Below are positions 1 to 9,685 of a DNA stretch of 64,000 bases, in pieces (the stretch's first letter is position 1; each line of letters starts with the position of its first letter). The stretch lies in assembly GCF_025947345.1 (NCBI RefSeq), contig NZ_CP110011.1:4278001-4342000 (forward strand), given 5' to 3'. The notes beneath the pieces are model-generated. The model saw only the letters and a program-made list of their open reading frames with translations, searched no databases and was not told the DNA's origin. The stretch is from Flavobacterium sp. N502536 (GTDB taxonomy: Bacteria; Bacteroidota; Bacteroidia; Flavobacteriales; Flavobacteriaceae). The translations under genes were made by a program, and so were the position numbers.

Positions 1-31
1 CTAAAAAATAGCTTATTGATAATAAAAAAAA

Positions 32-105
32 GGCCTCGTGGCGCAACTGAATAGCGCATCTGATTACGGCTCAGAAGGTTACTGGTTTGAATCCAGTCGA
101 GGTCA
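32..105 (+). tRNA. tRNA-Arg (anticodon ACG)
   Basis: A complete cloverleaf can be folded by eye. The seven-pair acceptor stem is GGCCTCG with CGAGGTC (one G-U), the D-stem is GCGC/GCGC, the anticodon stem is TCTGA/TCAGA with loop TTACGGC (anticodon ACG), and the T-stem is ACTGG/CCAGT. The discriminator base is A and CCA is not encoded. An identical 74-nt copy lies at 24830. The gene is followed at once by an intrinsic terminator. Confidence 0.97.
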
Positions 106-143
106 CGAAAATCCCATTTCTTTCGAAGTGGGATTTTTTTTTT
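101..143 (+). terminator. tRNA-Arg terminator with GGTCAC, copy 1
   Basis: The tRNA 3' end GGTCAC is followed by a long hairpin (AAAATCCCATTTC pairing with GAAGTGGGATTTT, one mismatch) and a T-run. Near-identical GGTCAC+hairpin copies occur at 1609 and 48896, so this copy serves as the reference for the native arrangement. Confidence 0.85.
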
Positions 144-315
144 TGCCCTTTAGAAAATAATTGTCCTAAACAGTAACGGTCCAGATTAAGCGTAGCACTT
201 AAATTCTTTGAGTAAAAATTGGCATCTAATCTCTCCCTCTCTTCAGATCTTTCCCCGAATGCATATAAACACTTTAACTTGTAATTATTTTTATTTAGAA
301 TAGTTAAATATTATC

Positions 316-346
316 TTGTTTCTCAATAGTTTTAATAATAGTTTTG
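316..346 (+). promoter_or_regulatory. Bacteroidota-type promoter for the PepSY gene
   Basis: TTG at 316-318 is followed after 20 bases by TAGTTTTG at 339-346, which fits the -33/-7 consensus TTG-N19/20-TAnnTTTG of the Bacteroidota main sigma factor. The gene starts at 432, giving a leader of about 80 nt. The rest of the 144-431 gap holds only A/T-rich sequence and the 11-mer CAGTAACGGTC (171-181), which recurs at 1602. Confidence 0.5.
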
Positions 347-431
347 CAGACCAATTAAATCTTTTGAAGCTGAAACAACTTACGTGGTTTCCTTCTTAAT
401 ATAATTGTACTTAATGCTTTTATATAACTAA

Positions 432-1583
432 ATGAGAAAATTTCTAAATAAAATACATTTATGGCTCGGGCTTGTAACCGGATTAGTTGTATTTGTAAGT
501 ATGCTGGCGGCCAGTATTTTTGTCTGGGAAGAAGAATTATCTGCCTGGTATCATAAAGATAAAATTTTTGTTCCTGAAGTGAAGAGTACTGTTCTACCCC
601 TTGACAGTCTTTATGCTACTATAAAACTAAAATATCCATTTGCAGATTATGCTACAATTAGCCATAATCCAAAAAAAAGTTATGTATTTAACAGCTACGA
701 AGAAAATACAGCACCGCATTGGACAGCAGCTTCAGATTGCAAAAGCTACAGTAACATTTATATTGATCAATATACAGGTAAAGAATTAGGGGAAGTTGAT
801 TTAAGATACGATTGGATCTTTAATCTCAGAGTACTGCATCAAAATTTGCTGCTTACTTATGATGTAGGTCATTATATAGTTGGATTTTCGACCTTATTTA
901 TTTTCGTTTTAATTTTAACCGGAATCTATTTATGGTGGCCAAAAAATAAAGCAGCTTTAAAACAAAGGGTCTGGTTTCGTTGGAAAAGCACCACAAAGTG
1001 GAAACGCAAAAATTATGATTTCCACAATATAGGCGGTATTTATACTTTTATATTTATTCTGATTTTTGCCATTACTGGATTGGTCTGGACATTTGACTGG
1101 TGGACCAACGGAATATATAGAATTCTGGGTAATGATCCTGAAAAGGTATGGGCCAAAACCCCTGAAATTTCCAAAGTAAACACTGTGAATACACAAAATC
1201 CTTTTGAGTACATGGTTCAGGACATTAAGGTTAAAATTCCTAAATGGACTTCTATTGGTTTATCACTACCTGAAAAACCTACTAAAGAAGCTGTTCCGGT
1301 TGCGACTTTTATCAAACACGAAGGAAGTTCGGGCTGGGACGAATCTGATATTTATACTTATAACAGTGTCTCAGCAAAAAATTATTATACCGTTAAGCAT
1401 AAAGACAAAACGCTGGGAGCAAAATGGAGAAACAGCAATTATGCAATTCATACGGGAAGTATTTATGGCTTTCCCACTAAATTGTTAGCTTCTTTAGTTT
1501 CTTTGTTTTGCGCTTTACTTCCAGTCAGTGGTTTTTTGATTTGGTGGGGAAGAAATAAGAAAAACAATCGAAAATCAAATTAG
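432..1583 (+). CDS. PepSY-associated TM domain protein (iron-uptake-linked)
   Basis: This 383-residue inner membrane protein belongs to the PepSY_TM/PiuB family, which is often linked to siderophore or iron metabolism and may act in ferric reduction. A first TM helix lies at residues about 10-30 (the RKFLNKIHLWLGLVTGL start is typical), with further helices near 145-168, 200-225 and 355-373. The family signature H-x-W-x-G is seen as IHLWLGL. It ends in a basic tail after a GFLIWWGRNKK stop-transfer sequence. It stands alone between two copies of the tRNA-Arg-type terminator. The substrate cannot be read from the sequence. Confidence 0.85.
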   Translation: MRKFLNKIHLWLGLVTGLVVFVSMLAASIFVWEEELSAWYHKDKIFVPEVKSTVLPLDSLYATIKLKYPFADYATISHNPKKSYVFNSYEENTAPHWTAASDCKSYSNIYIDQYTGKELGEVDLRYDWIFNLRVLHQNLLLTYDVGHYIVGFSTLFIFVLILTGIYLWWPKNKAALKQRVWFRWKSTTKWKRKNYDFHNIGGIYTFIFILIFAITGLVWTFDWWTNGIYRILGNDPEKVWAKTPEISKVNTVNTQNPFEYMVQDIKVKIPKWTSIGLSLPEKPTKEAVPVATFIKHEGSSGWDESDIYTYNSVSAKNYYTVKHKDKTLGAKWRNSNYAIHTGSIYGFPTKLLASLVSLFCALLPVSGFLIWWGRNKKNNRKSN

Positions 1584-1608
1584 AATGGTTTGTAAACTGT
1601 TCAGTAAC

Positions 1609-1652
1609 GGTCACAAAAAATCCCACTTCTTTCGAAATGGGATTTTTTTTTA
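1609..1652. terminator. Bidirectional terminator with GGTCAC, copy 2
   Basis: GGTCAC is followed by an A-run, the hairpin TCCCACTTC/GAAATGGGA and a T-run, located between the convergent genes ending at 1583 (+) and 1727 (-). It can therefore serve both. The GGTCAC plus hairpin matches the sequence just after the tRNA at 101-143, so it may be a displaced tRNA 3' scar. Confidence 0.8.
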
Positions 1653-1726
1653 TCCTTCTTCTTCTATAACTGCATTTTAAAGTTTGAAAGATCTGCAAAG
1701 TCAAAAGGCATAAACCATTAACTACT

Positions 1727-2716
1727 TTAAGCATTTGAATTTTGTAAATTCAGGGGATAAAAATGTGGCAGAACCTCTTGTCCAATCAATTTTAAGGCTT
1801 CTTCCAACGGAACTTCTGATTTTCTTAAATGAAGTGCCATGTGGTTTACCCCTGCCAATTCATATAAACGCAGTAATTTCGTTAATCCATTAATACCAAC
1901 AGCGCCACCAAAACGATGCGGTGTAAAAGGAGCATCAGGATTCTTTAAAAGATTTAAGTGGAAAGCTGATATATAAGGTTTCGATGCCTGATTGTTATCA
2001 TAAAGTGCATTTTTCCATTCTCTTACCAAAACTTCCGTGTCTGCAACATTTCTTGGATAATTGAACCAGCCCTGCATGTTTTGAGCGATCCAATCCATAC
2101 TTTGTTTTGCTCTTCCGGCTAAAATCCACGGAATTTCATTTTTAGGTTTTGGGTAAACTTGAATTTCATTGGATAAACCTTCATAATATTGATTCAGCTC
2201 GCTTTGCTCTTTCCATGCTTCTTTGATTATCTCATGGTTTAAAGCAAATCTTTCTGCTCTGGTTTCAAAATCAAATCCAAACAAAGGAAATTCTACAGGA
2301 CGATCGCCTAAACCAACACCAAAAAGATAACGGCTTTCAGATAAATTTTCGATAGTTGCAATTGCTTTTGCCAATTGAAGCGGATCATGCAAAGGCAGTA
2401 CAACCGCCGCAGTCCCAATGGCAATAGAATCGGTAATGGCAGCAACATACCCCAGATACGATAAGGTGTCAAAAATTTGAGCGCCATCTCCAAAACCCGG
2501 ATCATATACCGGAACTTCGCGCATCCATAAAGCAGCAAATCCAAGTTTGTCTGCCAGTTTAATAAGTTCTGTGTGTTTGCTTATATCAGGAATCCCAAAA
2601 GGACGTGCTTGTTTTTTTCTTTTTTTCTCTCCTTCAAGAGACCAGTCGTTGTCTAATGGAAATTCTAGTCCAAGAGTCATTCGGCCGGGTATATGTATTT
2701 TACAAATTGTTTTCAT
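1727..2716 (-). CDS. LLM-class luciferase-like flavin oxidoreductase
   Basis: This 329-residue protein has the TIM-barrel luciferase-like monooxygenase fold, shown by LADKLGFAALWMREV, GTAAVVLPLHDPLQLAKAIATIENLS and LFGVGLGDRP. Members use FMN or F420 to oxidise small organic substrates; the substrate here is unknown. It lies 43 bp downstream of the MFS exporter on the same strand, so the two are probably cotranscribed and may jointly deal with a toxic compound. ATG at 2716 is used; an alternative ATG (MTLGLEF) lies 12 codons in and cannot be excluded. Confidence 0.85.
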   Translation of the reverse strand: MKTICKIHIPGRMTLGLEFPLDNDWSLEGEKKRKKQARPFGIPDISKHTELIKLADKLGFAALWMREVPVYDPGFGDGAQIFDTLSYLGYVAAITDSIAIGTAAVVLPLHDPLQLAKAIATIENLSESRYLFGVGLGDRPVEFPLFGFDFETRAERFALNHEIIKEAWKEQSELNQYYEGLSNEIQVYPKPKNEIPWILAGRAKQSMDWIAQNMQGWFNYPRNVADTEVLVREWKNALYDNNQASKPYISAFHLNLLKNPDAPFTPHRFGGAVGINGLTKLLRLYELAGVNHMALHLRKSEVPLEEALKLIGQEVLPHFYPLNLQNSNA

Positions 2717-2759
2717 TTTTAAATTAAATTAACGGTTAACAGATTACGAGTTATTTTAA

Positions 2760-3983
2760 TTATTTGCTTTCTTTTTTACTTGATATTTTTGAGCTCAGTA
2801 AGGTTGCACCTATCGCAAGTACTACAAACAAAGCACCAACCCAAGGAGTAGATTCGAGTCCTAAAGTAGATTCTACTACTAATCCGCCTACATAGGCCCC
2901 AATGGCAATCCCCACATTAAAAGCTGCGATGTTAAAGGCAGATGCCACGTCTTCGGTTCCGGGCAGGTAACGTTCTGCCAGTTGAACCACGTACAATTGT
3001 AATCCCGGAACATTTGAAAATGATAAAGCTCCCATGATAAACAAAGTAATAATTCCAAAAAGAGAATCACTTGCCGTGAATGTAAAAACCAGCAATGCAA
3101 TCGCCTGTAAAACAAACATCCACAATAATGCTTTCAGCGGATTTTTATTTGCTGCTTTCCCTCCTATAAGATTCCCGAAAGCGATCGCTATTCCGTACAA
3201 TACAAGCACTACATTCACCATTGATTCAGAAAGCCCCATGATTTTTTGAAGTATTGGAGACAAATAAGTAAAGGCAACAAAAGTTCCTCCATACCCCAGC
3301 GTAGTCATTAAAAAAGCCAACAGCAATCGACCGTTTGCTATTACTTTAAACTGGTCTTTTATTGCGATTGTTTTTTCATTTTCGATTTTATTTGGGAGTA
3401 AAATCCAACCCGAAATCAAGCCAATCAGTCCTAAAACAGCAACTCCAATAAAAGTAGCACGCCATCCAAATTCTTGTCCAATAAAGGTTCCGAAAGGTAC
3501 TCCGGTAACAATAGCAACCGTTAAACCTGTAAACATAATAGAAATTGCCGATGCTCTTTTATCAGGTGATACTAATGAAGCGGCAATGGTAGAACCTATC
3601 GAAAAGAAAACCCCATGAGCCAATCCTGTAATGATTCTTGCCATAACCAAGGTATAAAAACCAGGTGCTATTGAAGCAAGACCATTTCCTATAATAAATA
3701 CAATCATTAACCAGATGAGTAATTTTTTTCTTGGAATACTTCCTGTTAAGGCTGTTAGTATTGGTGCTCCAATGGCAACACCAATGGCATATAAACTCAC
3801 CAGTAATCCTGCTGATGGAATACTAATATTTAAATCTGTGGCAACTGTTGGCAATAAACCCACAATAACAAACTCTGTGGTACCAATTCCAAATGCGCTT
3901 ATTGTTAATGCCCATAGCGCTGCAGGCAGTCTTTTTCGTGTAGTGGCAGTTTGTGCTATAACTGCTGTTTCATTTGTTTTCAT
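2760..3983 (-). CDS. MFS transporter, DHA1 family (AraJ/Bcr-like exporter)
   Basis: This 407-residue protein has twelve predicted membrane segments. The N-terminal signature FGIGTTEFVIVGLLPTVA and the motif A-like loop LTGSIPRKKLLIW are characteristic of the DHA1 drug or sugar exporters (AraJ, NepI, YdhP types). It probably uses the proton gradient to expel small molecules. It is followed by the LLM oxidoreductase in the same direction. The upstream Crp-type regulator at 4398 is separated by 414 bp. Substrate cannot be inferred. Confidence 0.88.
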   Translation of the reverse strand: MKTNETAVIAQTATTRKRLPAALWALTISAFGIGTTEFVIVGLLPTVATDLNISIPSAGLLVSLYAIGVAIGAPILTALTGSIPRKKLLIWLMIVFIIGNGLASIAPGFYTLVMARIITGLAHGVFFSIGSTIAASLVSPDKRASAISIMFTGLTVAIVTGVPFGTFIGQEFGWRATFIGVAVLGLIGLISGWILLPNKIENEKTIAIKDQFKVIANGRLLLAFLMTTLGYGGTFVAFTYLSPILQKIMGLSESMVNVVLVLYGIAIAFGNLIGGKAANKNPLKALLWMFVLQAIALLVFTFTASDSLFGIITLFIMGALSFSNVPGLQLYVVQLAERYLPGTEDVASAFNIAAFNVGIAIGAYVGGLVVESTLGLESTPWVGALFVVLAIGATLLSSKISSKKESK

Positions 3984-4170
3984 ATCGTTGTTTCAAATAA
4001 AATTATAAATGATTTAGGAGGGGAAAGGTTTAAAAAGGCAAGAGAAATAAGAGAATGCCCCGAAGGACATCCTCCTATCCTACAACCAGTTTAATCAATC
4101 TTAATGTGTCCTATAGGGTAAAGGAGAATGTTATTATTTAATCCCGCTGGATTATGAATTTCAATGCCGG

Positions 4171-4299
4171 CTATAAATGAGGAATGTTTCCAGGAATTGC
4201 TTCCAGAACTATTGACATTCTTTCTGATTTATTTTGTGCATTATTTGCAGTACCTAAAAAAGCGGTAACTGCCTGCATAAAATAGTGGATCGTTTTCAT
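4171..4299 (-). CDS. possible 42-aa small protein
   Basis: A 42-codon reading frame (begins MKTIHYFMQAVTAF, ends GNIPHL) lies in the otherwise gene-free stretch 3984-4397, co-directional with the flanking MFS and Crp genes. An amphipathic start and a sensible amino acid mix are the only support. I do not recognise it. The remainder of the gap (4020-4170) shows no clear terminator or riboswitch. Confidence 0.3.
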   Translation of the reverse strand: MKTIHYFMQAVTAFLGTANNAQNKSERMSIVLEAIPGNIPHL

Positions 4300-4397
4300 A
4301 ATTGCATTGTTTAAAATTAACAGTACAAAGTTCTAACGATAACACAAGATATGCGAGGAGGAACATCACAGTTTTGAAGTGATGTAGATCACACTTT

Positions 4398-4979
4398 TTA
4401 TCCCTTAAAGCGGCTGAGGGTTTCGCGGGTAACACCTAAATAAGAAGCCAAAAGCTTTTTAGGAACACGCTGAATTAGCAAAGGAAGTTTTTTGATAAGA
4501 TTATTATAGCGTTCTTCGGCTGTTTGCGTCAGTAAAGACATGATGCGTTGCTGCAGAGCGATATAACCATAATGCGATTTAATTCTGAAGAAATTAGTCA
4601 TTTTTGGAATTTCACTACACAGTTTTTCCCTGTTTTCTAATCGAAGACAAAAGAATTCTGAATCTTCAATACAATCAATAAACAAAGTGGCTGGAACCTG
4701 ATTCTGAAAAGCATGAAAATCGCTTGTCCAGTATTGTTCCATTGCAAACTGCAGGATATGCTCCTTACCTTCATTATCAATAGCATATGTTTTCAACAAA
4801 CCGCTTATAATCCAGTATTCAGAAGGAACAAGTTCATCTTTTTGCACTAAAAACTGATGCTTTCTTAATTTCTTATAAGTAAAACAAGCTGCGACAGTTT
4901 CCCATTCTTCATCAGTTAATGGACTTATTTCTTCTATATGTTTTCTTAATTGTAAATAATGGTTCTCCATAAACTGCAA
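4398..4979 (-). CDS. Crp/Fnr-family transcription regulator
   Basis: This 193-residue protein has an N-terminal cyclic nucleotide-binding-type beta-roll (residues about 25-120, with FLVQKDELVPSEYWIISGLLKTYAIDNEGKE) and a short C-terminal helix-turn-helix (KKLLASYLGVTRETLSRF). No FNR-type cysteine cluster is visible. This short form is common in Bacteroidota, and its ligand is usually unknown. ATG at 4979 gives MQFMENHY; the inner ATG at 4970 is equally possible. It may control the MFS-LLM pair downstream. Confidence 0.85.
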   Translation of the reverse strand: MQFMENHYLQLRKHIEEISPLTDEEWETVAACFTYKKLRKHQFLVQKDELVPSEYWIISGLLKTYAIDNEGKEHILQFAMEQYWTSDFHAFQNQVPATLFIDCIEDSEFFCLRLENREKLCSEIPKMTNFFRIKSHYGYIALQQRIMSLLTQTAEERYNNLIKKLPLLIQRVPKKLLASYLGVTRETLSRFKG

Positions 4980-5046
4980 ATTCTTTTAGAACTACCTGAT
5001 TTAATCCTTACGAAAGTAACAAAAAACTTTTTACTGATGATGAAAC

Positions 5047-5077
5047 AAAACTCACACGATTGGTGTGAGTTTTGAAA
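5047..5077 (-). terminator. Terminator of the RND efflux operon
   Basis: The inverted repeat ACTCACAC/GTGTGAGT with flanking A- and T-runs lies just past the stop codon of the outer membrane factor at 5084, in the right orientation for the minus-strand operon. Confidence 0.75.
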
Positions 5078-5083
5078 AACCAA

Positions 5084-6496
5084 TTACTGCCCTCCTCCCA
5101 AAGCTCTGTAAAACTCTATATAAGCCAAAGCTTCCTGCCTTTTTAAACTCGATAAATTCAGTTCGTTTTCTATTAAATTTTGCTCTACCAGAATTACTTC
5201 TAAATAATTGGCCTGTCCATTTGTAAACAAAAGACCGGCATTGTTTATCGCTGTTTGCAACAATTCATTTTTTGATGCCGTAATTATAATTTTCTCTTTC
5301 AGTTTTTCGACTTTAACCATCGCATCCGAAACTTCTTTTGTAGCCTGCAAAACTGTTTTTCTAAATTCTTCGGTCTTTTGTTCGTAGGCAATTTTACTAA
5401 CGTTAAAAGCCGTTTTTAGTTTTCGTTTGTTAAAAATAGGTTCGGTAAGTCCGCCTGCTAAAGTTCCAAATAGCGAACCCGGAATGTTTAACCAATTAGA
5501 AGATTGAAAAGAATTGAGACCGCCCGCAGCTGTTATATTCAGGGCCGGATACAAACCCGCCTGAGCAACACCTATTCGCGCCGAAGCTGCCCGTAACTCA
5601 AATTCTTTCTGACGCACATCCGGACGATTCGACATCAATGAGGCCGGAACTCCCGATGTTAATTGTTCTGGAGCCGTAAAATTAGCTTTACTTTCTGATA
5701 GTACAATTGGATCAGGCTGATTGCCCATTAAGACATTTAAAGCATTTTCCTGAATGAATTTTTCCTGTTCTAAATCGGGAATAAAGGCTTGTGTCGATTT
5801 GTATTGAACTTCGGCTTGCTGTACCGCCAGTGCAGTCGCTTCGCCGTTTTCAAACTGAACCCGGATTAGTTTAACTGTATTGTCGCTTAAAGCTAAATTT
5901 TTACGCGTTATGGCTAATTGTTCGTCGAGCATTAATAAAGTGTAATAAGACGAAGCGGCCGATGCAATCAATCTGGTCTGCAATATTTTTCTGCTTTCAA
6001 GACTTTGCAGCCATTCGTTCAGCGCCGCTTTTTTCTGATTTTTTACTTTTCCCCAGATATCAATTTCCCAGCTTAAACCTGCATTTAAGGTGTAATCTTC
6101 TACCCTTTTTGTTCCAATGGTATTGCTTAAATTAAAACCGTTCAGACCGTTTAGACTATTATCAGAATAGTAATTTCTCGAAGTTCCAATTCCTGCAGAA
6201 ACTGATGGAAGCCAGGCTGCTTTTGATTCTTTCAGGTATTCCTCATTAATCTGAATCGTATTCAGCGCTATTTTCATATCATAGTTGCGCTGTAAAACAT
6301 TATCAATAATATTTTGCAAAGCAGGATCTGTAAAAAAGCTTTTCCATGGCAGTAAAGTACTGTCCTTACTTTGCTGCAGTGCATTATTCCCTCGAAATTC
6401 CTGAGGCATTGCAAGGGTTGGGCGCACATAATCTTTCCCAATCTGACAGCCGGAAAACACGGCCAGAATAAGTATGTAATATAGTAGTTTCGTCAT
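5084..6496 (-). CDS. RND efflux outer membrane factor (NodT/TolC-type lipoprotein)
   Basis: This 470-residue protein begins with a lipoprotein signal (ILAVFSGC, Cys17), followed by QIGKDYVRP, the typical NodT-family start. Two repeated alpha-helical OEP domains follow, with motifs such as GLSWEIDIWGKVKNQKKAA and SNRPDVRQKEFELRAA. It forms the outer membrane channel of the tripartite pump encoded by the two genes upstream, and its start lies one base after the stop of the RND gene. Length and order (MFP, RND, OMF) are standard. Confidence 0.95.
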   Translation of the reverse strand: MTKLLYYILILAVFSGCQIGKDYVRPTLAMPQEFRGNNALQQSKDSTLLPWKSFFTDPALQNIIDNVLQRNYDMKIALNTIQINEEYLKESKAAWLPSVSAGIGTSRNYYSDNSLNGLNGFNLSNTIGTKRVEDYTLNAGLSWEIDIWGKVKNQKKAALNEWLQSLESRKILQTRLIASAASSYYTLLMLDEQLAITRKNLALSDNTVKLIRVQFENGEATALAVQQAEVQYKSTQAFIPDLEQEKFIQENALNVLMGNQPDPIVLSESKANFTAPEQLTSGVPASLMSNRPDVRQKEFELRAASARIGVAQAGLYPALNITAAGGLNSFQSSNWLNIPGSLFGTLAGGLTEPIFNKRKLKTAFNVSKIAYEQKTEEFRKTVLQATKEVSDAMVKVEKLKEKIIITASKNELLQTAINNAGLLFTNGQANYLEVILVEQNLIENELNLSSLKRQEALAYIEFYRALGGGQ

Positions 6497-6497
6497 T

Positions 6498-9400
6498 TTA
6501 ATGATTGGATTGAATTAAATGTTGATCGGTTGCAGGCGTAATTTTTAAACCAAAAAAACGTTCGTGTAAAGATTGGAATACGATAAATAAAACTGGTATT
6601 ATAAAAATTCCCAGTACCACACCAAAGAACATTCCTCCTATCGTTCCCGATGCAATAGAACGGTTTCCCTGCTCTGTAGCACCTCCGGCAAAAAGCAACG
6701 GCAGTAATCCCGCAATAAAAGCAAAAGAAGTCATTAAGATTGGGCGCAATCGCAATGCCGAAGCCTGTACGGCAGATTCTACCAAAGATTTTCCTTTATG
6801 TCTCATTTGTACCGCAAACTCAACAATAAGAATGGCATTCTTGGCCAAAAGACCAATAAGCATAATCATCCCAATCTGCACATAAATATTATTAGTTACG
6901 CCTATTAAATTGATAAAAACAAAGACTCCAAATATTCCGGTTGGCAAAGACAAAATTACGGCCAGTGGTAAAAGATAACTTTCATACTGCGCTGATAACA
7001 AAAAATAGACAAACAGAATACAGATTCCGAATATAAAAATGGTTTGGTTTCCGGCCTGCTGCTCTTCTCTTGCCATTCCGGTATATTCATGCGAATAACC
7101 TAATGGAAGCGTCTCGGCAACCTCATTTATGGCTTTCATGGCATCTCCGGTTGAATACCCTTTTTTAGCCTGAACATTCAAATTAATAGAAGTCGACTGG
7201 TTCAAATGCGTAACCACTTCGGGACCAAAAACACGTTTTAATTGCACAACAGATTTAAGTGGCACCATTTTGCCCAGATCATTTTTAGCATATACTTCAT
7301 TCAATGCATTTTCATCTACTCTAAAAGGCGCTTCGGCTTGTACTACCACACGATAATATTTTCCAAATCGGTTAAAATCAGAAGAATATATACTTCCAAA
7401 ATAAGCCTGCATAGTTTCTAAAATCGTACTAACATCAAGTCCCAGCTGTTTGGCTTTAACCGCATCAACATCAAGCATGTATTGAGGGAATTTTGCATTA
7501 AAAGAGGTAAAAGCCGCTGCAATTTCCTTTCTTTCTTTTAACGATTTTATGAACTCATCATTTACCTGAGCCAGTTTATCGATCGAGCCTCCGGCATTGT
7601 CTTTAAGCACAACATCTAAGGCATCCACATTTCCGAACCCCGGAACGGTTGGCATCGAATACGTAAACGAAGATCCTTCGGGCAAACCATCAAATACAGT
7701 TTTGATAGAATCCATAATTTTATTGATGTCCTTAACTTTTCCCCTGTCTTCCGGCTGTTTTAAAATGGTATAAGAAGCAGCGTAGGATGGTGAAACCGTA
7801 TTGGCCAATAAATTACTACCGTTCACTATCGCATTAAAATATACGCCTTCAAATTTACTCAGCTTTTTACTTGCCTGTGTGGTTACTGTCTTGGTACGTT
7901 CCAAAGAAGTTCCCGCCGGCATGCTTAAAGCGGTCATTACAAAACTTTGGTCTTCTGTAGGAATAAATGCTTGTGGCGTGCTACGTGCCAATACTATTGT
8001 TAAAATAGTGACCAAAACTAATCCGCCCAAGGCAAGCCATTTTCTTTTAATCAGAAAAAGAACAGCACTGGTATATCTTTTTGTAGCGGCATGAAAACCA
8101 ATATTAAAGAGCTCGTAGAAGCGCTGTAATCCTTTTTTGTGTTTGTCCTGATACAATTCGGCATGCTTGTTTTTAAGCAAAACAGCGCATAAAGCAGGAC
8201 TTAAGGTTAAAGCATTTACTGCCGAAATTACAATAGCAATAGCAAGTGTAAAAGCAAATTGTCTGTAAAACACACCAACCGGACCTTCGATTAAACCAAT
8301 AGGTAAAAATACCGCCGACATTACCAAAGTAATAGATAAAATGGCTCCTGTAATTTCGCCCATAGCACTGATTGTCGCTTTTTTAGCATCGGTTGAATGG
8401 TGTTCTAATTTATGATGAACCGCCTCGACGACGACAATCGCATCATCGACCACCACTCCAATGGCCAGAACGAGCGCAAAAAGCGTCAACAAATTGATGG
8501 TGATGCCAAAAACTCCCATAAAAAAGAAGGTTCCGATAATCGCCACTGGTACTGATATGGCCGGAATCAGTGTAGAACGGAAATCCTGAAGGAAAATAAA
8601 AACAACAATAAATACCAGTATAAAAGCTTCAACCAAAGTATGCTCTACCTGATTGATAGAAGCATCCAGAAAGCGTTTTGTACTATAAGTGGTTCGATAA
8701 CTAATTCCCTTTGGAAAACTCTTTTTGGCTTCTTCCATAAACTTCAGAATTTCAATCTGAATATCATTGGCATTAGAACCCGGAGTCTGGAAAATAGCCA
8801 CTCCAATTCCAGGATGCCCGTCCAGTGTTTGTGCCGATGCATACACATGATCTAATGATCCTAATTCAATCTTGGCAACATCTTTTAAACGCAGCACAGA
8901 ACCATCCGGATTTGCCCTGATTACAATATCTTCATAATCCGGTTCTTTGTTCAGTTTTCCTTTGTATTTAATAGTGTATTCAAAAGCCGTTGCGCTTCCT
9001 TCTCCTAATTTACCAGGAGCGGCTTCGATATTTTGATGGTCAATAGCCTTCATGACTTCCTGTGCTGTCATTTGATAACTTGCCAATTTTCCCGGATTCA
9101 GCCAGACACGCATGGCGTAATCCTTGCTTCCAAATACCTGTGCTTTTCCAACTCCCTGAATACGCTGAATTCCCGGAACAATATTAATAAGATCGTAATT
9201 GTTCAGGAAAGCCGAATCGTAATTGGGATTGGTGCTTTCGAGATCAATAATCATGATCATACTGTTGTTTTGTTTCGAAGTATTAATACCGGTTTTTACT
9301 ACTTCCTGAGGCAGTTGATTGGTGGCCTGCGAAACTCTGTTCTGCACATTAATTGCCGCCTGATCCGGATTGGTTCCCAGTTTAAAATAAACAGTAATCG

Positions 9401-9665
9401 TTAAAGTACCATCGTTTGAAGAAGACGATGTCATGTAGATCATATTTTCTACTCCGTTAATTACCTGTTCTAAGGGCGTGGCTACAGAACGGGCAACGGC
9501 TTCGGCGCTGGCTCCGGGGTAACGTGCGGTAACCACCACAGACGGTGGTGCAATTTCCGGAAAGGTTTCCATAGGTAATTTTTCCAGAGCCAAAAAGCCT
9601 AAAATTACCAATATAAGTGAGATGACAGTAGCCGTAACCGGCCTGTCGATTATTTTCTTTAACAT
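6498..9665 (-). CDS. RND multidrug efflux transporter (HAE1, AcrB-like)
   Basis: At 1055 residues this is the full length of an inner membrane HAE1 pump. It begins MLKKIIDRPVTATVISLILVILG (TM1). The proton relay aspartates are seen in GVVVDDAIVVVEA and the partner lysine in LLAKNAILIVEF. The GF loop-type segment and the second half TM cluster are intact. It exports hydrophobic drugs or other amphiphiles together with the membrane fusion protein (9686) and the outer membrane factor (5084). Confidence 0.97.
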   Translation of the reverse strand: MLKKIIDRPVTATVISLILVILGFLALEKLPMETFPEIAPPSVVVTARYPGASAEAVARSVATPLEQVINGVENMIYMTSSSSNDGTLTITVYFKLGTNPDQAAINVQNRVSQATNQLPQEVVKTGINTSKQNNSMIMIIDLESTNPNYDSAFLNNYDLINIVPGIQRIQGVGKAQVFGSKDYAMRVWLNPGKLASYQMTAQEVMKAIDHQNIEAAPGKLGEGSATAFEYTIKYKGKLNKEPDYEDIVIRANPDGSVLRLKDVAKIELGSLDHVYASAQTLDGHPGIGVAIFQTPGSNANDIQIEILKFMEEAKKSFPKGISYRTTYSTKRFLDASINQVEHTLVEAFILVFIVVFIFLQDFRSTLIPAISVPVAIIGTFFFMGVFGITINLLTLFALVLAIGVVVDDAIVVVEAVHHKLEHHSTDAKKATISAMGEITGAILSITLVMSAVFLPIGLIEGPVGVFYRQFAFTLAIAIVISAVNALTLSPALCAVLLKNKHAELYQDKHKKGLQRFYELFNIGFHAATKRYTSAVLFLIKRKWLALGGLVLVTILTIVLARSTPQAFIPTEDQSFVMTALSMPAGTSLERTKTVTTQASKKLSKFEGVYFNAIVNGSNLLANTVSPSYAASYTILKQPEDRGKVKDINKIMDSIKTVFDGLPEGSSFTYSMPTVPGFGNVDALDVVLKDNAGGSIDKLAQVNDEFIKSLKERKEIAAAFTSFNAKFPQYMLDVDAVKAKQLGLDVSTILETMQAYFGSIYSSDFNRFGKYYRVVVQAEAPFRVDENALNEVYAKNDLGKMVPLKSVVQLKRVFGPEVVTHLNQSTSINLNVQAKKGYSTGDAMKAINEVAETLPLGYSHEYTGMAREEQQAGNQTIFIFGICILFVYFLLSAQYESYLLPLAVILSLPTGIFGVFVFINLIGVTNNIYVQIGMIMLIGLLAKNAILIVEFAVQMRHKGKSLVESAVQASALRLRPILMTSFAFIAGLLPLLFAGGATEQGNRSIASGTIGGMFFGVVLGIFIIPVLFIVFQSLHERFFGLKITPATDQHLIQSNH

Positions 9666-9685
9666 AATTTAAAAAGGCTAGATTA

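Noticed and set aside
4241..4435. 64-aa minus-strand frame at the end of the Crp gene
   Set aside because: It overlaps the HTH-coding end of the Crp gene in another frame and resembles no protein.
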